Shown in pieces: positions 18,857-27,915 of a stretch of 64,000 nucleotides of DNA. Made by a program: the position numbers and the translations under genes. Below the pieces are notes generated by a model. The model saw only the letters and a list, made by a program, of their open reading frames with translations, was not told where the DNA came from and made no database searches. The stretch lies in NCBI RefSeq assembly GCF_022429645.1, contig NZ_CP092480.1:62001-126000 (forward strand), given 5' to 3'. Numbering within the stretch: the stretch's first letter is position 1; the number at the start of each line of letters is the position of its first letter. This DNA comes from Lutibacter sp. A80. GTDB taxonomy: Bacteria; Bacteroidota; Bacteroidia; Flavobacteriales; Flavobacteriaceae.

Positions 18857-19183
18857 TTAATGAGAAACTACTTTTAGTCCAACTATTGAAATTATTAAAG
18901 TTGTAATAAAAAACAATCTCCAAAAAGTAGCAGGTTCTTTAAATAGAAAAATTCCGACTAATACTGTTCCAACAGCACCAATACCTGTCCATACAGCGTA
19001 AGCAGTTCCAATAGGTAGTTGTTGGGTTACTTTAACAAGTAATAACATACTTATAGATAAGCAGATTAAAAAACCAATATACCAATATGTGGCTATAATT
19101 CCTGTAGATTCTTTAGCTTTTCCGAGGCAAGCAGCAAATGCAACTTCAAAAAGGCCTGCTATAATTAATAAAATCCAATTCAT
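18857..19183 (-). CDS. sugE: SMR family exporter, Gdx/SugE (guanidinium-type) subgroup
   Basis: 108 residues, four membrane helices. The conserved glutamate is in helix 1 (AGLFEVAFA), and the SugE-type GTAYAVWTGIGAVGTVLVGI motif is present. SugE/Gdx proteins export guanidinium ions in exchange for protons, whereas EmrE relatives export quaternary ammonium compounds. The motif favours the first, without proof. It lies in a small island between inverted repeats, and SMR genes are frequent cargo of mobile cassettes. Confidence 0.88.
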   Translation of the reverse strand: MNWILLIIAGLFEVAFAACLGKAKESTGIIATYWYIGFLICLSISMLLLVKVTQQLPIGTAYAVWTGIGAVGTVLVGIFLFKEPATFWRLFFITTLIISIVGLKVVSH

Positions 19184-19265
19184 TTATATTAAATTGTTTG
19201 TGGCTATGTTTTTAATTTTAAAACGTAAAAATAGTTTTACCAAAATTATGAATTTATTTCATAAG

Positions 19266-19293
19266 AAAGCCACAAGTTTTTAGTTGTGGCTTT
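19266..19293. terminator. Hairpin, probable terminator
   Basis: Arms AAAGCCACAA (19266-19275) and TTGTGGCTTT (19284-19293), with an eight-base loop. It lies between the DUF2200 stop and the sugE start on the minus strand, with only a short T run. Confidence 0.6.
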
Positions 19294-19350
19294 AAATATT
19301 GTGAATGTGTTTTTTAGCTGTTTAATGTTACAGATATTAATGTGTTTGTA

Positions 19351-19430
19351 TATGGTTTGTTTCGTATAGAAGTACCTAATTTTATAAGTTGGAAAAACAA
19401 TGTATTTATTATACACGGCTTTGTTAGCGC
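19351..19430. repeat. Cassette-end-like element 1, after the DUF2200 gene
   Basis: On the plus strand this starts ATGGTTTGTTT (19352-19362) and ends with GTTAG (19423-19427), then AGCGCTAG next to the DUF2200 stop. A similar arrangement lies after the next gene (19870-19930). Both have CTAAC just past the stop codon in the minus direction. This resembles, but does not prove, integron attC-type ends. Confidence 0.35.
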
Positions 19431-19436
19431 TAGTTT

Positions 19437-19814
19437 TTATTTCTTTTTTACTCTCAAAATTTTTTCCATTTTACGTCCTTTTGCCAATTCATCATACAAT
19501 TTATCTAAATACCTACATTTTCTATACAATTCAAATTCATCTGGTATTTCTTCAATTCTATAACCGCAAATTACGCCTTTAATGAGGTGAGCATTAGGAT
19601 TCAATTTTGCTTTTTGAAAAAATGTCTCAAAAGTGACCTTTTTATCAATTAGTTCTTGTATTTTTTCTTCATCAAATCCAGTTAGCCATTTTATTACTTG
19701 ATGAAATTCTTTTTTTGTTCTGCCATTCTTCTCTAACCTATTTATGTAATGAGGGTAAACAGATGCAAATGTCATTTTGGAAATTTTATCGTTTTTTTTA
19801 GCTGTAACTATCAT
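19437..19814 (-). CDS. DUF2200 family protein
   Basis: 125 residues. The family pattern is clear: KMTFASVYPHYINRLEKNGR, then VIKWLTGFDEEKIQELI and a central KGVICGYRIEEI. No activity is established for the family. It appears alone between two cassette-end-like elements (19351-19430 and 19870-19930), in the island bounded by repeat copies A and B, which is consistent with gain by transfer. Confidence 0.85.
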   Translation of the reverse strand: MIVTAKKNDKISKMTFASVYPHYINRLEKNGRTKKEFHQVIKWLTGFDEEKIQELIDKKVTFETFFQKAKLNPNAHLIKGVICGYRIEEIPDEFELYRKCRYLDKLYDELAKGRKMEKILRVKKK

Positions 19815-19869
19815 TATTAGGTTTGTGGTTAATTTATGCGCCTAAAATCAGGTTTTTTCGATGGTAACA

Positions 19870-19930
19870 AATGGTTTGTTTAATGTTTCTAATATGCCAA
19901 ATGTAGGTATAAATTATATGAGGTGTTAGG
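19870..19930. repeat. Cassette-end-like element 2, after the orphan gene
   Basis: It begins ATGGTTTGTTT (19871-19881), identical in 11 bases to element 1, and ends GGTGTTAGG (19922-19930), 11 bases from the orphan gene stop. The interior differs from element 1 and is about 17 bases shorter. Confidence 0.35.
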
Positions 19931-19940
19931 AAGTTATTTT

Positions 19941-20564
19941 TTAAATTATTTTTTCATTAAATATTTTTCCAAAAGAGTTAAGAGCATAAATTGCTCCTCC
20001 AATTGTTTCAAGACGGTTTCCACCATCAAATCCGTGACTCTCAAGAAGCCCAATAGAGAAAAGGTGGTCTAAAACATATGTCTCAATTAGTTCATTATGA
20101 GAAGATATTTCAGTTTTTAAATTGAATACTGAAATTTTTCTTACATCCTCTACATAAGCTGAATTTATAATTGATGAAACTCGTTGAAAGTCATCTCTAG
20201 TCAATTCTTTATTTACAAAAAGCCTTAAGCTCTTTGCAAGCCATTGAATTTTTATTAAATTATCTGAACGTTCAATAATAAGTAAAATTTTCGAGCCAAT
20301 TTTCGTGTAATCTTCGTCTTTGAAGTATTTGTTCTTAAAATCATTAATCTCATCTTGATTTTTCAAATTTAATTCATTTATGAAGTGAATTATTTTTGTC
20401 AATAAAATTCGATCAGATACAGATTTTAATAATTTCATAACTGATAAACCAGTTCCAAAGAATGGAATATCTTTAAATAATCCGTCTTTGAGAAGACTGT
20501 CTAATCCGATCTCCCCTAAATCTTTACTAATTGAAAGAATTTCAGTTTTTTCTATCTCATTCAT
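19941..20564 (-). CDS. Orphan protein of unknown function
   Basis: 207 residues and no family that I recognise. It starts with a polar helix, then a glycine-containing hydrophobic patch (about 26-50, KDIPFFGTGLSVMKLLKS). The middle is lysine- and aspartate-rich helical sequence. The end (LLESHGFDGGNRLETIGGA, then a hydrophobic YALNSFGKIF) is glycine-rich. No signal peptide is seen. It lies alone in the 2 kb island with sugE and DUF2200, so an accessory or stress-related role is possible, but this is only context. Confidence 0.7.
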   Translation of the reverse strand: MNEIEKTEILSISKDLGEIGLDSLLKDGLFKDIPFFGTGLSVMKLLKSVSDRILLTKIIHFINELNLKNQDEINDFKNKYFKDEDYTKIGSKILLIIERSDNLIKIQWLAKSLRLFVNKELTRDDFQRVSSIINSAYVEDVRKISVFNLKTEISSHNELIETYVLDHLFSIGLLESHGFDGGNRLETIGGAIYALNSFGKIFNEKII

Positions 20565-20726
20565 AGTTTATTATTATCATCTATCAGCCAAACCAACTCA
20601 ACTGTTTTCAAGTTTATATTTTTGGGTAGCCAATTTTTATAATAAGATTCTAATTTACAAAATTTCTCCATTAGAATTGTAATAAATTACTATTCATTAT
20701 TTACTGTTAAATTTAAAAGTATGTCA

Positions 20727-20860
20727 TACGTCCGTTCGAGTGGTTTTTCAAAATGAAATGGAGAAAAATTGTATCGAGAACTTTTATTTACAACTAAAGT
20801 TATGATTCTCGATACTAATTTTAAGCAAAAAAGCGCTTAAAACTCACTTGAATTGACGTA
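20727..20860. repeat. Structured intergenic repeat, copy B (complete element)
   Basis: A 134-base element. Terminal inverted repeats TACGTCCGTTCGAGTG (20727-20742) and its partner at 20845-20860 match at 13 of 16 bases. A central stem pairs GTATCGAGAA (20771-20780) with TTCTCGATAC (20806-20815). Each half carries its own side hairpin, for example TTTTAAGC and GCTTAAAA with an eight-base loop near 20819-20842. The whole can fold like a cloverleaf. Copies A (half) and C (degraded) occur in this window. It resembles a MITE- or REP-type element. Confidence 0.75.
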
Positions 20861-20916
20861 AATCCTTCTAAATATACAAGAGGTGTTTTTTAAATTAGCA
20901 GTTTTAAGAAACAAAA

Positions 20917-20940
20917 AAAGCTCACCAATTGGTGAGCTTT
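20917..20940 (-). terminator. Rho-independent terminator of dnaN
   Basis: Perfect palindrome with arms AAAGCTCACCAA (20917-20928) and TTGGTGAGCTTT (20929-20940), followed on the minus strand by a run of T. It lies 30 bases after the dnaN stop. Confidence 0.88.
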
Positions 20941-20969
20941 CTACTTTATATATTTTATAAGTGCTTTTC

Positions 20970-22088
20970 TTAACTATTTAGCATTACAGGCATTACTAGC
21001 ATTGTAATAAATTCGCCTTCATCAACACCATCAATAGGAGTTAAAATACCGGCTCTGTTAGGTAAACTCATTTCTATTAAAACTTCATTAGAGTTTAAAT
21101 TACTTAACATTTCAGTTAAAAAGCGAGAGTTAAAACCAATTTGCATATCGTCTCCTTGGTATTCACAAGCTAAACGCTCTTCAGCTTTATTAGAGTAGTC
21201 AATGTCTTCAGCAGAAATGTTTAATTCTGTTCCAGCCATTTTAAGTCTAATTTGGTGTGTAGTTTTACTAGAAAAAATAGATACACGTTTAACTGAATTT
21301 AAAAAAGTACCTCTGTCAACTGTAAGTTTATTTGGGTTTTCTTTTGGAATTACGGCATCGTAATTTGGATATTTTCCATCGATTAGTCTACACACTAAAA
21401 TTACATTATCGAATGTGAATTTTGCGTTAGAATCGTTATACTCAATAGTTACGTCATTATCAACAGCACTTAAAATTCCTTTTAATAAATTTAAAGGTTT
21501 TTTTGGCATTATAAATTCGGCAGTATCATTTGCAGTAATGTCGGTTCTAGAATATTTAACTAATTTATGTGCATCTGTTGCAACAAAAGTTAAGTTTTCA
21601 GCACTAAATTGAAAAAATACACCACTCATTACGGGTCTTAAATCATCGTTACCAGCTGCAAAAATAGTTTTAGAAATAGCTGTTGCTAATATATTACCAG
21701 GTATTACGGTACTACTTGGTGATTGTATTGAAACTGCTTTAGGAAATTCGTTTCCATCAAAATATGCCATATCGTATTTACCGTGGCTAGAGCTAATTTC
21801 AATAGTGTTATTTTCTTCAGTTTTAAATGTTAATGGTTGATTTGGAAATGTTTTTAAAGTATCCAACAATAAACGCGCAGAAATAGCTACTGAACCTTCA
21901 GAATCCGATTCAACATCAATAGTTGTGCTCATTGTTGTTTCTAAATCTGAAGCAGAAATTGTTAATTCGTTTTGATTCAATTCGAATAAGAAGTTATCTA
22001 AAATAGGTAACGTATTACTACTATTAATTACACCACCTAAAACCGAAAGTTGTTTTAATAATTGGCTACTTGATACTATAAATTTCAT
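20970..22088 (-). CDS. dnaN: DNA polymerase III beta subunit (sliding clamp)
   Basis: 372 residues, the normal clamp length. The start MKFIVSSSQLLKQL, the interior DGKYPNYDAVIP and the ending EGEFITMLVMPVML are characteristic. Three repeated clamp domains of about 120 residues can be followed. The protein dimerises into a ring on DNA and tethers the polymerase. It is a single-gene unit here, away from dnaA, with its own strong terminator at 20917-20940. Confidence 0.97.
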   Translation of the reverse strand: MKFIVSSSQLLKQLSVLGGVINSSNTLPILDNFLFELNQNELTISASDLETTMSTTIDVESDSEGSVAISARLLLDTLKTFPNQPLTFKTEENNTIEISSSHGKYDMAYFDGNEFPKAVSIQSPSSTVIPGNILATAISKTIFAAGNDDLRPVMSGVFFQFSAENLTFVATDAHKLVKYSRTDITANDTAEFIMPKKPLNLLKGILSAVDNDVTIEYNDSNAKFTFDNVILVCRLIDGKYPNYDAVIPKENPNKLTVDRGTFLNSVKRVSIFSSKTTHQIRLKMAGTELNISAEDIDYSNKAEERLACEYQGDDMQIGFNSRFLTEMLSNLNSNEVLIEMSLPNRAGILTPIDGVDEGEFITMLVMPVMLNS

Positions 22089-22319
22089 TTAAGATTATTT
22101 TAATGAATAAGTTACAAATATATTCTAAATATATTGTTATAAAAATATTATTTATTAACAGTTAAAAACTTTAAAGAAGTTTTAAAACTTAGATTAAGAG
22201 TGAGTTATAAAATCAGTTTTTAAAAAAGTTATAATTATGTTAATATAGTAGCTTATAAACCTGATGCTATTATTTAAATTTTATATTTGTTTCGACTACT
22301 AAATTAATGAAATTTTTTT

Positions 22320-24836
22320 ATGAACAAATTTACAATATTCCTTTTATTTTCTATTTTTTCTTCCGCATTATTATTTTCACAAGCACCTAAAAAACCTACT
22401 TCTGGAGAGATTTACGAATCTATTCAAAAATTAAACTTTTTAGGAACAGTTTTATATGTTGCTGCGCATCCAGATGATGAAAATACACGGTTGATTTCTT
22501 ATTTTGCAAATGATGTAAAAGCTAGAACTGCTTATTTAAGTTTAACAAGAGGTGATGGTGGTCAAAATTTAATTGGGCCACAAATTAGAGAGCTTTTGGG
22601 GGTAATTAGAACTCAAGAATTGTTGGCCGCTAGAAAAATTGATGGTGGTGAACAGTTTTTTACAAGAGCCAACGATTTTGGTTATTCTAAACATCCAGAT
22701 GAAACTTTAGAAATTTGGAATAAAGATGAGGTGTTAAAAGATGTTGTTGCAGTTATTAGAAAATTTAAACCAGATGTAATTGTAAATAGGTTTAATCATA
22801 AAACGCCAGGTACTACGCACGGACATCATACTGCATCGGCTATGTTAAGTGTTAATGCATTTGATTTAGCTGCTGATAAAAACTATAAAACTCATTTACA
22901 AAATGATGAAGTTTGGCAAGCTAAAAGAATATTTTACAATACTTCATGGTGGTTTTATGGAAGTCAAGAGAATTTTGAAAAAGCTGATAAAACTAATTTA
23001 ATAGATTTAGAAATTGGTACTTATTATCCGCACAAGGGATTGTCTAATAGTGAAATAGCTTCTTTAAGTAGAAGTCAACATCAATCTCAAGGTTTTGGAA
23101 GCATAGGTTTAAGAGGTGACTTAACAGAATATTTAGAATTTATTAAAGGAGATTTTCCAAACAATAAAAATGTTTTTGATGGTATTGATACCACTTGGAA
23201 TCGAGTAAAAGGAGGAGGAGAAATTGCTGAAATTTTGACAAATGTTGAAAATAATTACGATTTTAAAAATCCTGAAGCAAGTATACCGCAATTAGTAGCT
23301 GCTTATAAATTAATTCAAAATATAGAAGATACTTATTGGAAAACTTTAAAAACAGATGAGATAAAAAATATTATTGCAGCTTGTTCTGGTTTGTATTTAG
23401 AGGCTGTAGCTGATAATTCTTTAACAACTAAAAATTCTAAAAACACAATTAATATTGAAGCTATTAACAGAAGTGATTTTAATATTAATTTACAGTCTGT
23501 AACAATAAATCCCTTAAATATTACGAACAATAAAGCAGTTGCTTTAACAAATAATGTATCGCACCAGTTTTCTTTAGATGTTGAGGTTTCTTCAGATATC
23601 AATAATACATATCCGTATTGGCTTCATACAAAAGGAACAATGGGAATGTATGCAGTGCCAAATAAGGATTTAATTGGTTTACCTGAAACGCCACGTGAAA
23701 TTAAGGCAGAGTTTTTGTTAGATTTTAACGGAGTTATTATACCTTTTACTAAGGAAGTAGTTTATAAATATAACGATCCGGTTAAAGGTGAAGTTTATCA
23801 GCCATTTGAAGTGTTGCCAAAAATTTCAGCTGCTTTTACTGAAAAGGTACATATTTTTGCAGAAGAAGAATCTCAAAAAATAATAATAAAAGTAAAAGCA
23901 TTAAAAGCGAATTTAAAAGGAAATTTATCATTAAAAATTCCTGAAAATTGGGTTGTTATGCCTACAAATTTCGATTTTAGTTTAGTTCAAAAAGGAGCAG
24001 AGCAAAGCTTTCAGTTTAATGTGAGTCCGCCAAAAAATCAATCAGAAGCTTTTATTTCTCCAATTATTAAAATTGATAGAGAAACTTATACAGATGAATT
24101 GGTTGAAGTAGCTTATAATCATATTCCATTTCAATCTATTGTAATGCCTTCGGAAGCTAAAGTAGTACGTTTAAATATAGAGAAAAAAGGTCAGGTTATT
24201 GGCTATATTCAAGGAGCTGGAGATGTTATTCCAACAAGTTTACGTCAAATTGGGTATACGGTTGTTGAGTTAGATGAAGATGCTGTTACACCAGAAAAAT
24301 TACAAAATTTTGATGCTGTTGTTTTAGGAATTAGAGCTTATAATACAAGTGAAAGAGCTAAATTTTATCAAGATAATTTACATAATTATGTAAAAAATGG
24401 TGGGACTTTAATTGTACAATACAATACCAATAGAGGATTAAAAGTAGCTAAGGTTGCGCCATACCCATTAACCCTTTCAAGAGATAGAGTTACAGATGAA
24501 AACTCTGAAGTTCGTATTTTAAACACAAATCACGAATTGCTAAATTATCCAAATAAAATTTCAAATAAAGATTTTAATGGTTGGGTACAAGAACGCGGTT
24601 TGTATTTTCCAAATGAATGGGATTCTAACTTTGAAGCAATTTTAAGTATGAATGATAAAAATGAAACTTCAAAAAATGGAAGTTTATTAGTAGCAAAATA
24701 CGGTGAAGGTAATTTTATTTATACAGGGTTGAGCTTTTTTAGAGAATTGCCGGCAGGTGTTCCAGGAGCTTATAAATTGTTTGCAAATATGCTTTCAATT
24801 GGTAAAAACAATACTGAAAAACAATTAAAAAATTAA
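22320..24836 (+). CDS. PIG-L/LmbE family deacetylase, large secreted form
   Basis: 838 residues with a signal peptide (about 1-20). The zinc-dependent deacetylase domain begins at about 40 with AAHPDDENTRL (H50-P-D-D-E) and continues with HKTPGTTHGHHTAS, which supplies another histidine. The C-terminal half resembles the class-I-glutamine-amidotransferase-like domain in other Bacteroidota PIG-L fusions (DAVVLGIRAYNTSER, and VKNGGTLIVQYNTNRG). The deacetylation of an N-acetylsugar is the likely reaction. It precedes, on the same strand, a 34-residue membrane protein and a sodium symporter, so a transport-linked function is suggested. Confidence 0.88.
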   Translation: MNKFTIFLLFSIFSSALLFSQAPKKPTSGEIYESIQKLNFLGTVLYVAAHPDDENTRLISYFANDVKARTAYLSLTRGDGGQNLIGPQIRELLGVIRTQELLAARKIDGGEQFFTRANDFGYSKHPDETLEIWNKDEVLKDVVAVIRKFKPDVIVNRFNHKTPGTTHGHHTASAMLSVNAFDLAADKNYKTHLQNDEVWQAKRIFYNTSWWFYGSQENFEKADKTNLIDLEIGTYYPHKGLSNSEIASLSRSQHQSQGFGSIGLRGDLTEYLEFIKGDFPNNKNVFDGIDTTWNRVKGGGEIAEILTNVENNYDFKNPEASIPQLVAAYKLIQNIEDTYWKTLKTDEIKNIIAACSGLYLEAVADNSLTTKNSKNTINIEAINRSDFNINLQSVTINPLNITNNKAVALTNNVSHQFSLDVEVSSDINNTYPYWLHTKGTMGMYAVPNKDLIGLPETPREIKAEFLLDFNGVIIPFTKEVVYKYNDPVKGEVYQPFEVLPKISAAFTEKVHIFAEEESQKIIIKVKALKANLKGNLSLKIPENWVVMPTNFDFSLVQKGAEQSFQFNVSPPKNQSEAFISPIIKIDRETYTDELVEVAYNHIPFQSIVMPSEAKVVRLNIEKKGQVIGYIQGAGDVIPTSLRQIGYTVVELDEDAVTPEKLQNFDAVVLGIRAYNTSERAKFYQDNLHNYVKNGGTLIVQYNTNRGLKVAKVAPYPLTLSRDRVTDENSEVRILNTNHELLNYPNKISNKDFNGWVQERGLYFPNEWDSNFEAILSMNDKNETSKNGSLLVAKYGEGNFIYTGLSFFRELPAGVPGAYKLFANMLSIGKNNTEKQLKN

Positions 24837-24840
24837 GTAT

Positions 24841-24945
24841 ATGGAGCAGCCTAAATATATTTGGAAAAAAGAATATACAGCTGTGTTGGTTGCAAACGCA
24901 GTGTATATTGTATTATTTTATATTATAATGAATTCCTTTTCGTAA
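24841..24945 (+). CDS. Small single-pass membrane protein, 34 residues
   Basis: The frame begins ATGGAGCAGCCT and ends at TAA (24943-24945). The N-terminal part is polar (MEQPKYIWKKEY), followed by a hydrophobic helix of about 20 residues (TAVLVANAVYIVLFYIIMNS). It lies 4 bases after the deacetylase stop and 3 bases before the symporter start. The next gene also begins with ATGGAGCA, so translation is likely coupled. It is too short for most gene finders. Small accessory subunits of this size occur beside SSS symporters. Confidence 0.7.
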   Translation: MEQPKYIWKKEYTAVLVANAVYIVLFYIIMNSFS

Positions 24946-24948
24946 ACT

Positions 24949-26631
24949 ATGGAGCAATTAGACTGGATTATACTTATTGGAACGTTGCTATTTATAGTAT
25001 CTTATGGAGCTTATAAAACTAAAGGGAGTAAAAATGTTACGGACTATATAAAAGGGGGAAGTGAAGCTAAATGGTGGACTATTGGCTTGTCTGTGATGGC
25101 AACTCAAGCTAGTGCCATTACTTTTTTATCTACTCCAGGTCAAGCATTTCATAGTGGAATGGGGTTTGTGCAATTTTATTTTGGTTTGCCAATAGCAATG
25201 GTGGTTATTTGTTTGGTATTTATTCCTATTTACCATCGTTTAAAAGTTTTTACAGCCTATGAATTTTTAGAAAAAAGATTCGATTTAAAAACTAGGAGTT
25301 TAGCAGCAATTCTATTTTTAGTTCAGAGAGGTTTGGCGGCAGGGATTACTATTTTTGCACCAGCAATTATTTTATCAGCGGTGTTAGGCTGGGATTTAAC
25401 CACGTTAAATATTATAATTGGTATATTGGTTATAATTTATACGGTAACTGGTGGAACAAAGGCAGTAAGTGTTACTCAAAAGCAGCAAATGGCTGTAATT
25501 TTTGGAGGAATGTTTATCGCTTTTTATTTAATAGTAAGTTATTTACCTGCTGATATTTCATTCTCTAAAGCTTTAAAAATAGCGGGTGCTAGTGGCAAAA
25601 TGGAAGTGCTAGATTTCTCTTTTAATTTAGATAATCGTTATACTTTTTGGAGTGGAATTATTGGAGGTACATTTTTAGCATTGTCTTATTTTGGTACAGA
25701 TCAAAGTCAAGTACAACGATATTTGTCTGGTAAATCTATGAAAGAAATGCAATTAGGACTTATTTTTAACGGTTTGTTAAAAGTGCCAATGCAATTTTTT
25801 ATATTGTTGGTTGGTGTTATGGTATTTGTATTTTACCAATTTAATGCTTCACCTTTAAATTTTAATCCGGCAGCTACTGAAATTGTAAAAAATTCTGAAT
25901 ATGCACAAGAATATTTAGACTTAGAAAATAAGCACAAAGAAATTGAAGTTTTAAAATCTGAAGCAAATTTAAATTACGGGAAAGATTTAAATAATAAGGC
26001 GTTACTTTCTGAAATTCAAAAGTTAAATACTTTAGAAATTGAAAATAGAACTCAAGCAAAAGAGTTGATTAAAAAAGCAGATAGTAATGCAGAAACCAAC
26101 GATAAAGATTATGTTTTTATTCATTTTATTTTAAATAATTTGCCACGAGGTTTAATAGGTTTGTTGTTAGCTGTTATTTTATCTGCAGCAATGTCTAGTA
26201 CAGCTTCAGAATTAAATGCATTGGCAAGTACAACAGCAATGGATTTATTTAAACGCAATGTAAAAGGTGAAAAATCTGAGCGTTACTTTGTAAACGCATC
26301 TAAGTGGTTTACATTAGCTTGGGGAATTATGGCAATATTAGTTGCCTGTTTTGCGAGTTTATTCGATAATTTAATTCAATTGGTAAATATTATAGGCTCA
26401 ATTTTTTATGGCAATGTTTTAGGTATATTTTTATTAGCATTTTTTATAAAGTTTGTAAAAGGAAATGCTGTATTTGTAGCTGCTATTATTACGCAAGCTA
26501 TTGTAATTGTTGGTTGGTGGCTAGATTGGATGCCGTATTTATGGCTTAATTTATTTGGGTGTGTATTGGTAATGGGAATTGCTATTTTATTGCAAGCCTT
26601 TACTAAAAATACGGATTTAGAAACTGTTTAA
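24949..26631 (+). CDS. Sodium:solute symporter (SSS family)
   Basis: 560 residues with about 13 hydrophobic helices. Features of the family include SEAKWWTIGLSVMATQASAI, the TFLSTPGQAF stretch and TGGTKAVSVTQKQQ. A non-membrane insertion rich in K and E (about 305-375) separates helices in the second half. It imports an unknown solute with Na+. It is the last gene of the unit with the PIG-L deacetylase and the 34-residue protein. SSS genes are often paired with sugar- or amino-acid-processing enzymes. Confidence 0.93.
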   Translation: MEQLDWIILIGTLLFIVSYGAYKTKGSKNVTDYIKGGSEAKWWTIGLSVMATQASAITFLSTPGQAFHSGMGFVQFYFGLPIAMVVICLVFIPIYHRLKVFTAYEFLEKRFDLKTRSLAAILFLVQRGLAAGITIFAPAIILSAVLGWDLTTLNIIIGILVIIYTVTGGTKAVSVTQKQQMAVIFGGMFIAFYLIVSYLPADISFSKALKIAGASGKMEVLDFSFNLDNRYTFWSGIIGGTFLALSYFGTDQSQVQRYLSGKSMKEMQLGLIFNGLLKVPMQFFILLVGVMVFVFYQFNASPLNFNPAATEIVKNSEYAQEYLDLENKHKEIEVLKSEANLNYGKDLNNKALLSEIQKLNTLEIENRTQAKELIKKADSNAETNDKDYVFIHFILNNLPRGLIGLLLAVILSAAMSSTASELNALASTTAMDLFKRNVKGEKSERYFVNASKWFTLAWGIMAILVACFASLFDNLIQLVNIIGSIFYGNVLGIFLLAFFIKFVKGNAVFVAAIITQAIVIVGWWLDWMPYLWLNLFGCVLVMGIAILLQAFTKNTDLETV

Positions 26632-26707
26632 CTAAAGTGTTTTAAGTTTAGTCTTAAAGTGTATAAAAATTAATTAACACGTTGTGTATTTTAAAGAAAA
26701 AACTACA

Positions 26708-26813
26708 TTATTTCGAGTGAGTTTTAAGCCTTTTCTTGCTTAATTTAACGGTAATTAATAGTTTTCGATACAATTTTTTTTCATTTTATTTTGAAAAATT
26801 AATTGAACTGATG
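26708..26813. repeat. Dispersed intergenic repeat, copy C (degraded)
   Basis: The left part (CGAGTGAGTTTTAAGC at about 26714-26729) matches the reverse complement of the right half of copy B, and 26761-26813 matches its left half with TTCATTTTATTTTGAAAAAT in place of the core. The central stem partner is lost. It lies in the 402-base gap after the symporter gene, where nothing else is seen. Confidence 0.65.
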
Positions 26814-27033
26814 TTTTTTAATATTGATGCGTAAAAGGCTTTTGTAATTTGTTATGAGTTTAAATAATGAATAAATATTTATTGAAATACCTGTTTGAAT
26901 TCTACCCGCTACTTAGTTAAAAGTTCAGTTATTAATGGTATAGAATTTCAGCTTAAATCTTATCAAAATAAATTTGTTGCATTCATAATATAGAATTATT
27001 ATTACATTTTTAAATTTAAATATATTTTTATAA

Positions 27034-27876
27034 ATGAACCACTTAAAAAAGTATCTCTCCCTTGGTTTAATAACTGCATTAATCTTTTTATCTGCTTGTA
27101 CTTCTAATAACACTGGTGATGAATTTACGGAAGAGGTTACAGTAGAAAAATTAGCTATTACTAGTTTTGATATGCTATCAAAAGAGAATACGTTTTCTGT
27201 AATTGAAGCAAACATTCAAGCCGTAGATTCGTTGGTTATTTGTTTGTTTTCATCGGTTGTGGAATTTTCTAAAATAAATCCAATAATAACATTTGAAGGA
27301 ACAAGTATTGAGTACAGAATTAATAATGGAATTTTTAATACATATACTACAGATATTGGTGCTTTTATTGATTTTAGCTATCCAAATATAGTTGATTTTA
27401 AAATTACGAATTCAGACGATTCAGAGTTTAAAATTTATAGAATAATTGTAGATACAGAACAACCAATTTTATTTAATAACTCAGAAATTAGTATACCAGA
27501 TTCACCAATTAATACAGCTTATAATGGTTTAGAAATTGATACATGGAAAAATGTTGGTAATTATCCTATTAGACTTACATTAAGGACTACTGAATATAAA
27601 GATGTTGTTATACCAGAAACGGCAGCAAGTAATATTTTTAGTACTACCTTAACAAAAGAATCAGATATAATTTATCCGAATGAAGAAGGAGAAATTAATG
27701 TGTTTACGTCTAATACTTCTGTAACAGGATTGTATTCTACTACAGCGTTATTTAATCTCTATTTTAATGAAAATTTAGGGTATGTTGTTTATAATGATGT
27801 TAGTACAAGTGAATATGTTAAAAATATAGGTTACAGACAAGCAGAATTAAGCTTGAAAGGAAATTTAATTGATTAG
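27034..27876 (+). CDS. Hypothetical lipoprotein
   Basis: 280 residues. The signal peptide ends at a lipobox (FLSACTSNN, cysteine about 22). The remaining ~255 residues look like all-beta sequence with repeated D/N-rich strands, including ITNSDDSEFKIYRIIVDTE, but no named domain. Other surface lipoproteins with this look carry Ig-like folds. It is monocistronic and the function is unknown. Confidence 0.7.
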   Translation: MNHLKKYLSLGLITALIFLSACTSNNTGDEFTEEVTVEKLAITSFDMLSKENTFSVIEANIQAVDSLVICLFSSVVEFSKINPIITFEGTSIEYRINNGIFNTYTTDIGAFIDFSYPNIVDFKITNSDDSEFKIYRIIVDTEQPILFNNSEISIPDSPINTAYNGLEIDTWKNVGNYPIRLTLRTTEYKDVVIPETAASNIFSTTLTKESDIIYPNEEGEINVFTSNTSVTGLYSTTALFNLYFNENLGYVVYNDVSTSEYVKNIGYRQAELSLKGNLID

Positions 27877-27915
27877 TTAAATTTTTTTCAACTTTAGATG
27901 CTGTAATTTTCAGTT

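Noticed and set aside
19342-19582. Plus-strand frames of 60-73 codons near 19342-19582
   Set aside because: They run opposite the DUF2200 gene and through the repeat-like element, with no domain or start signal.
18721-20860. CRISPR array at the repeats near 18761 and 20740
   Set aside because: The copies are inverted, about 2 kb apart, and lack regular spacers, so they are dispersed elements.
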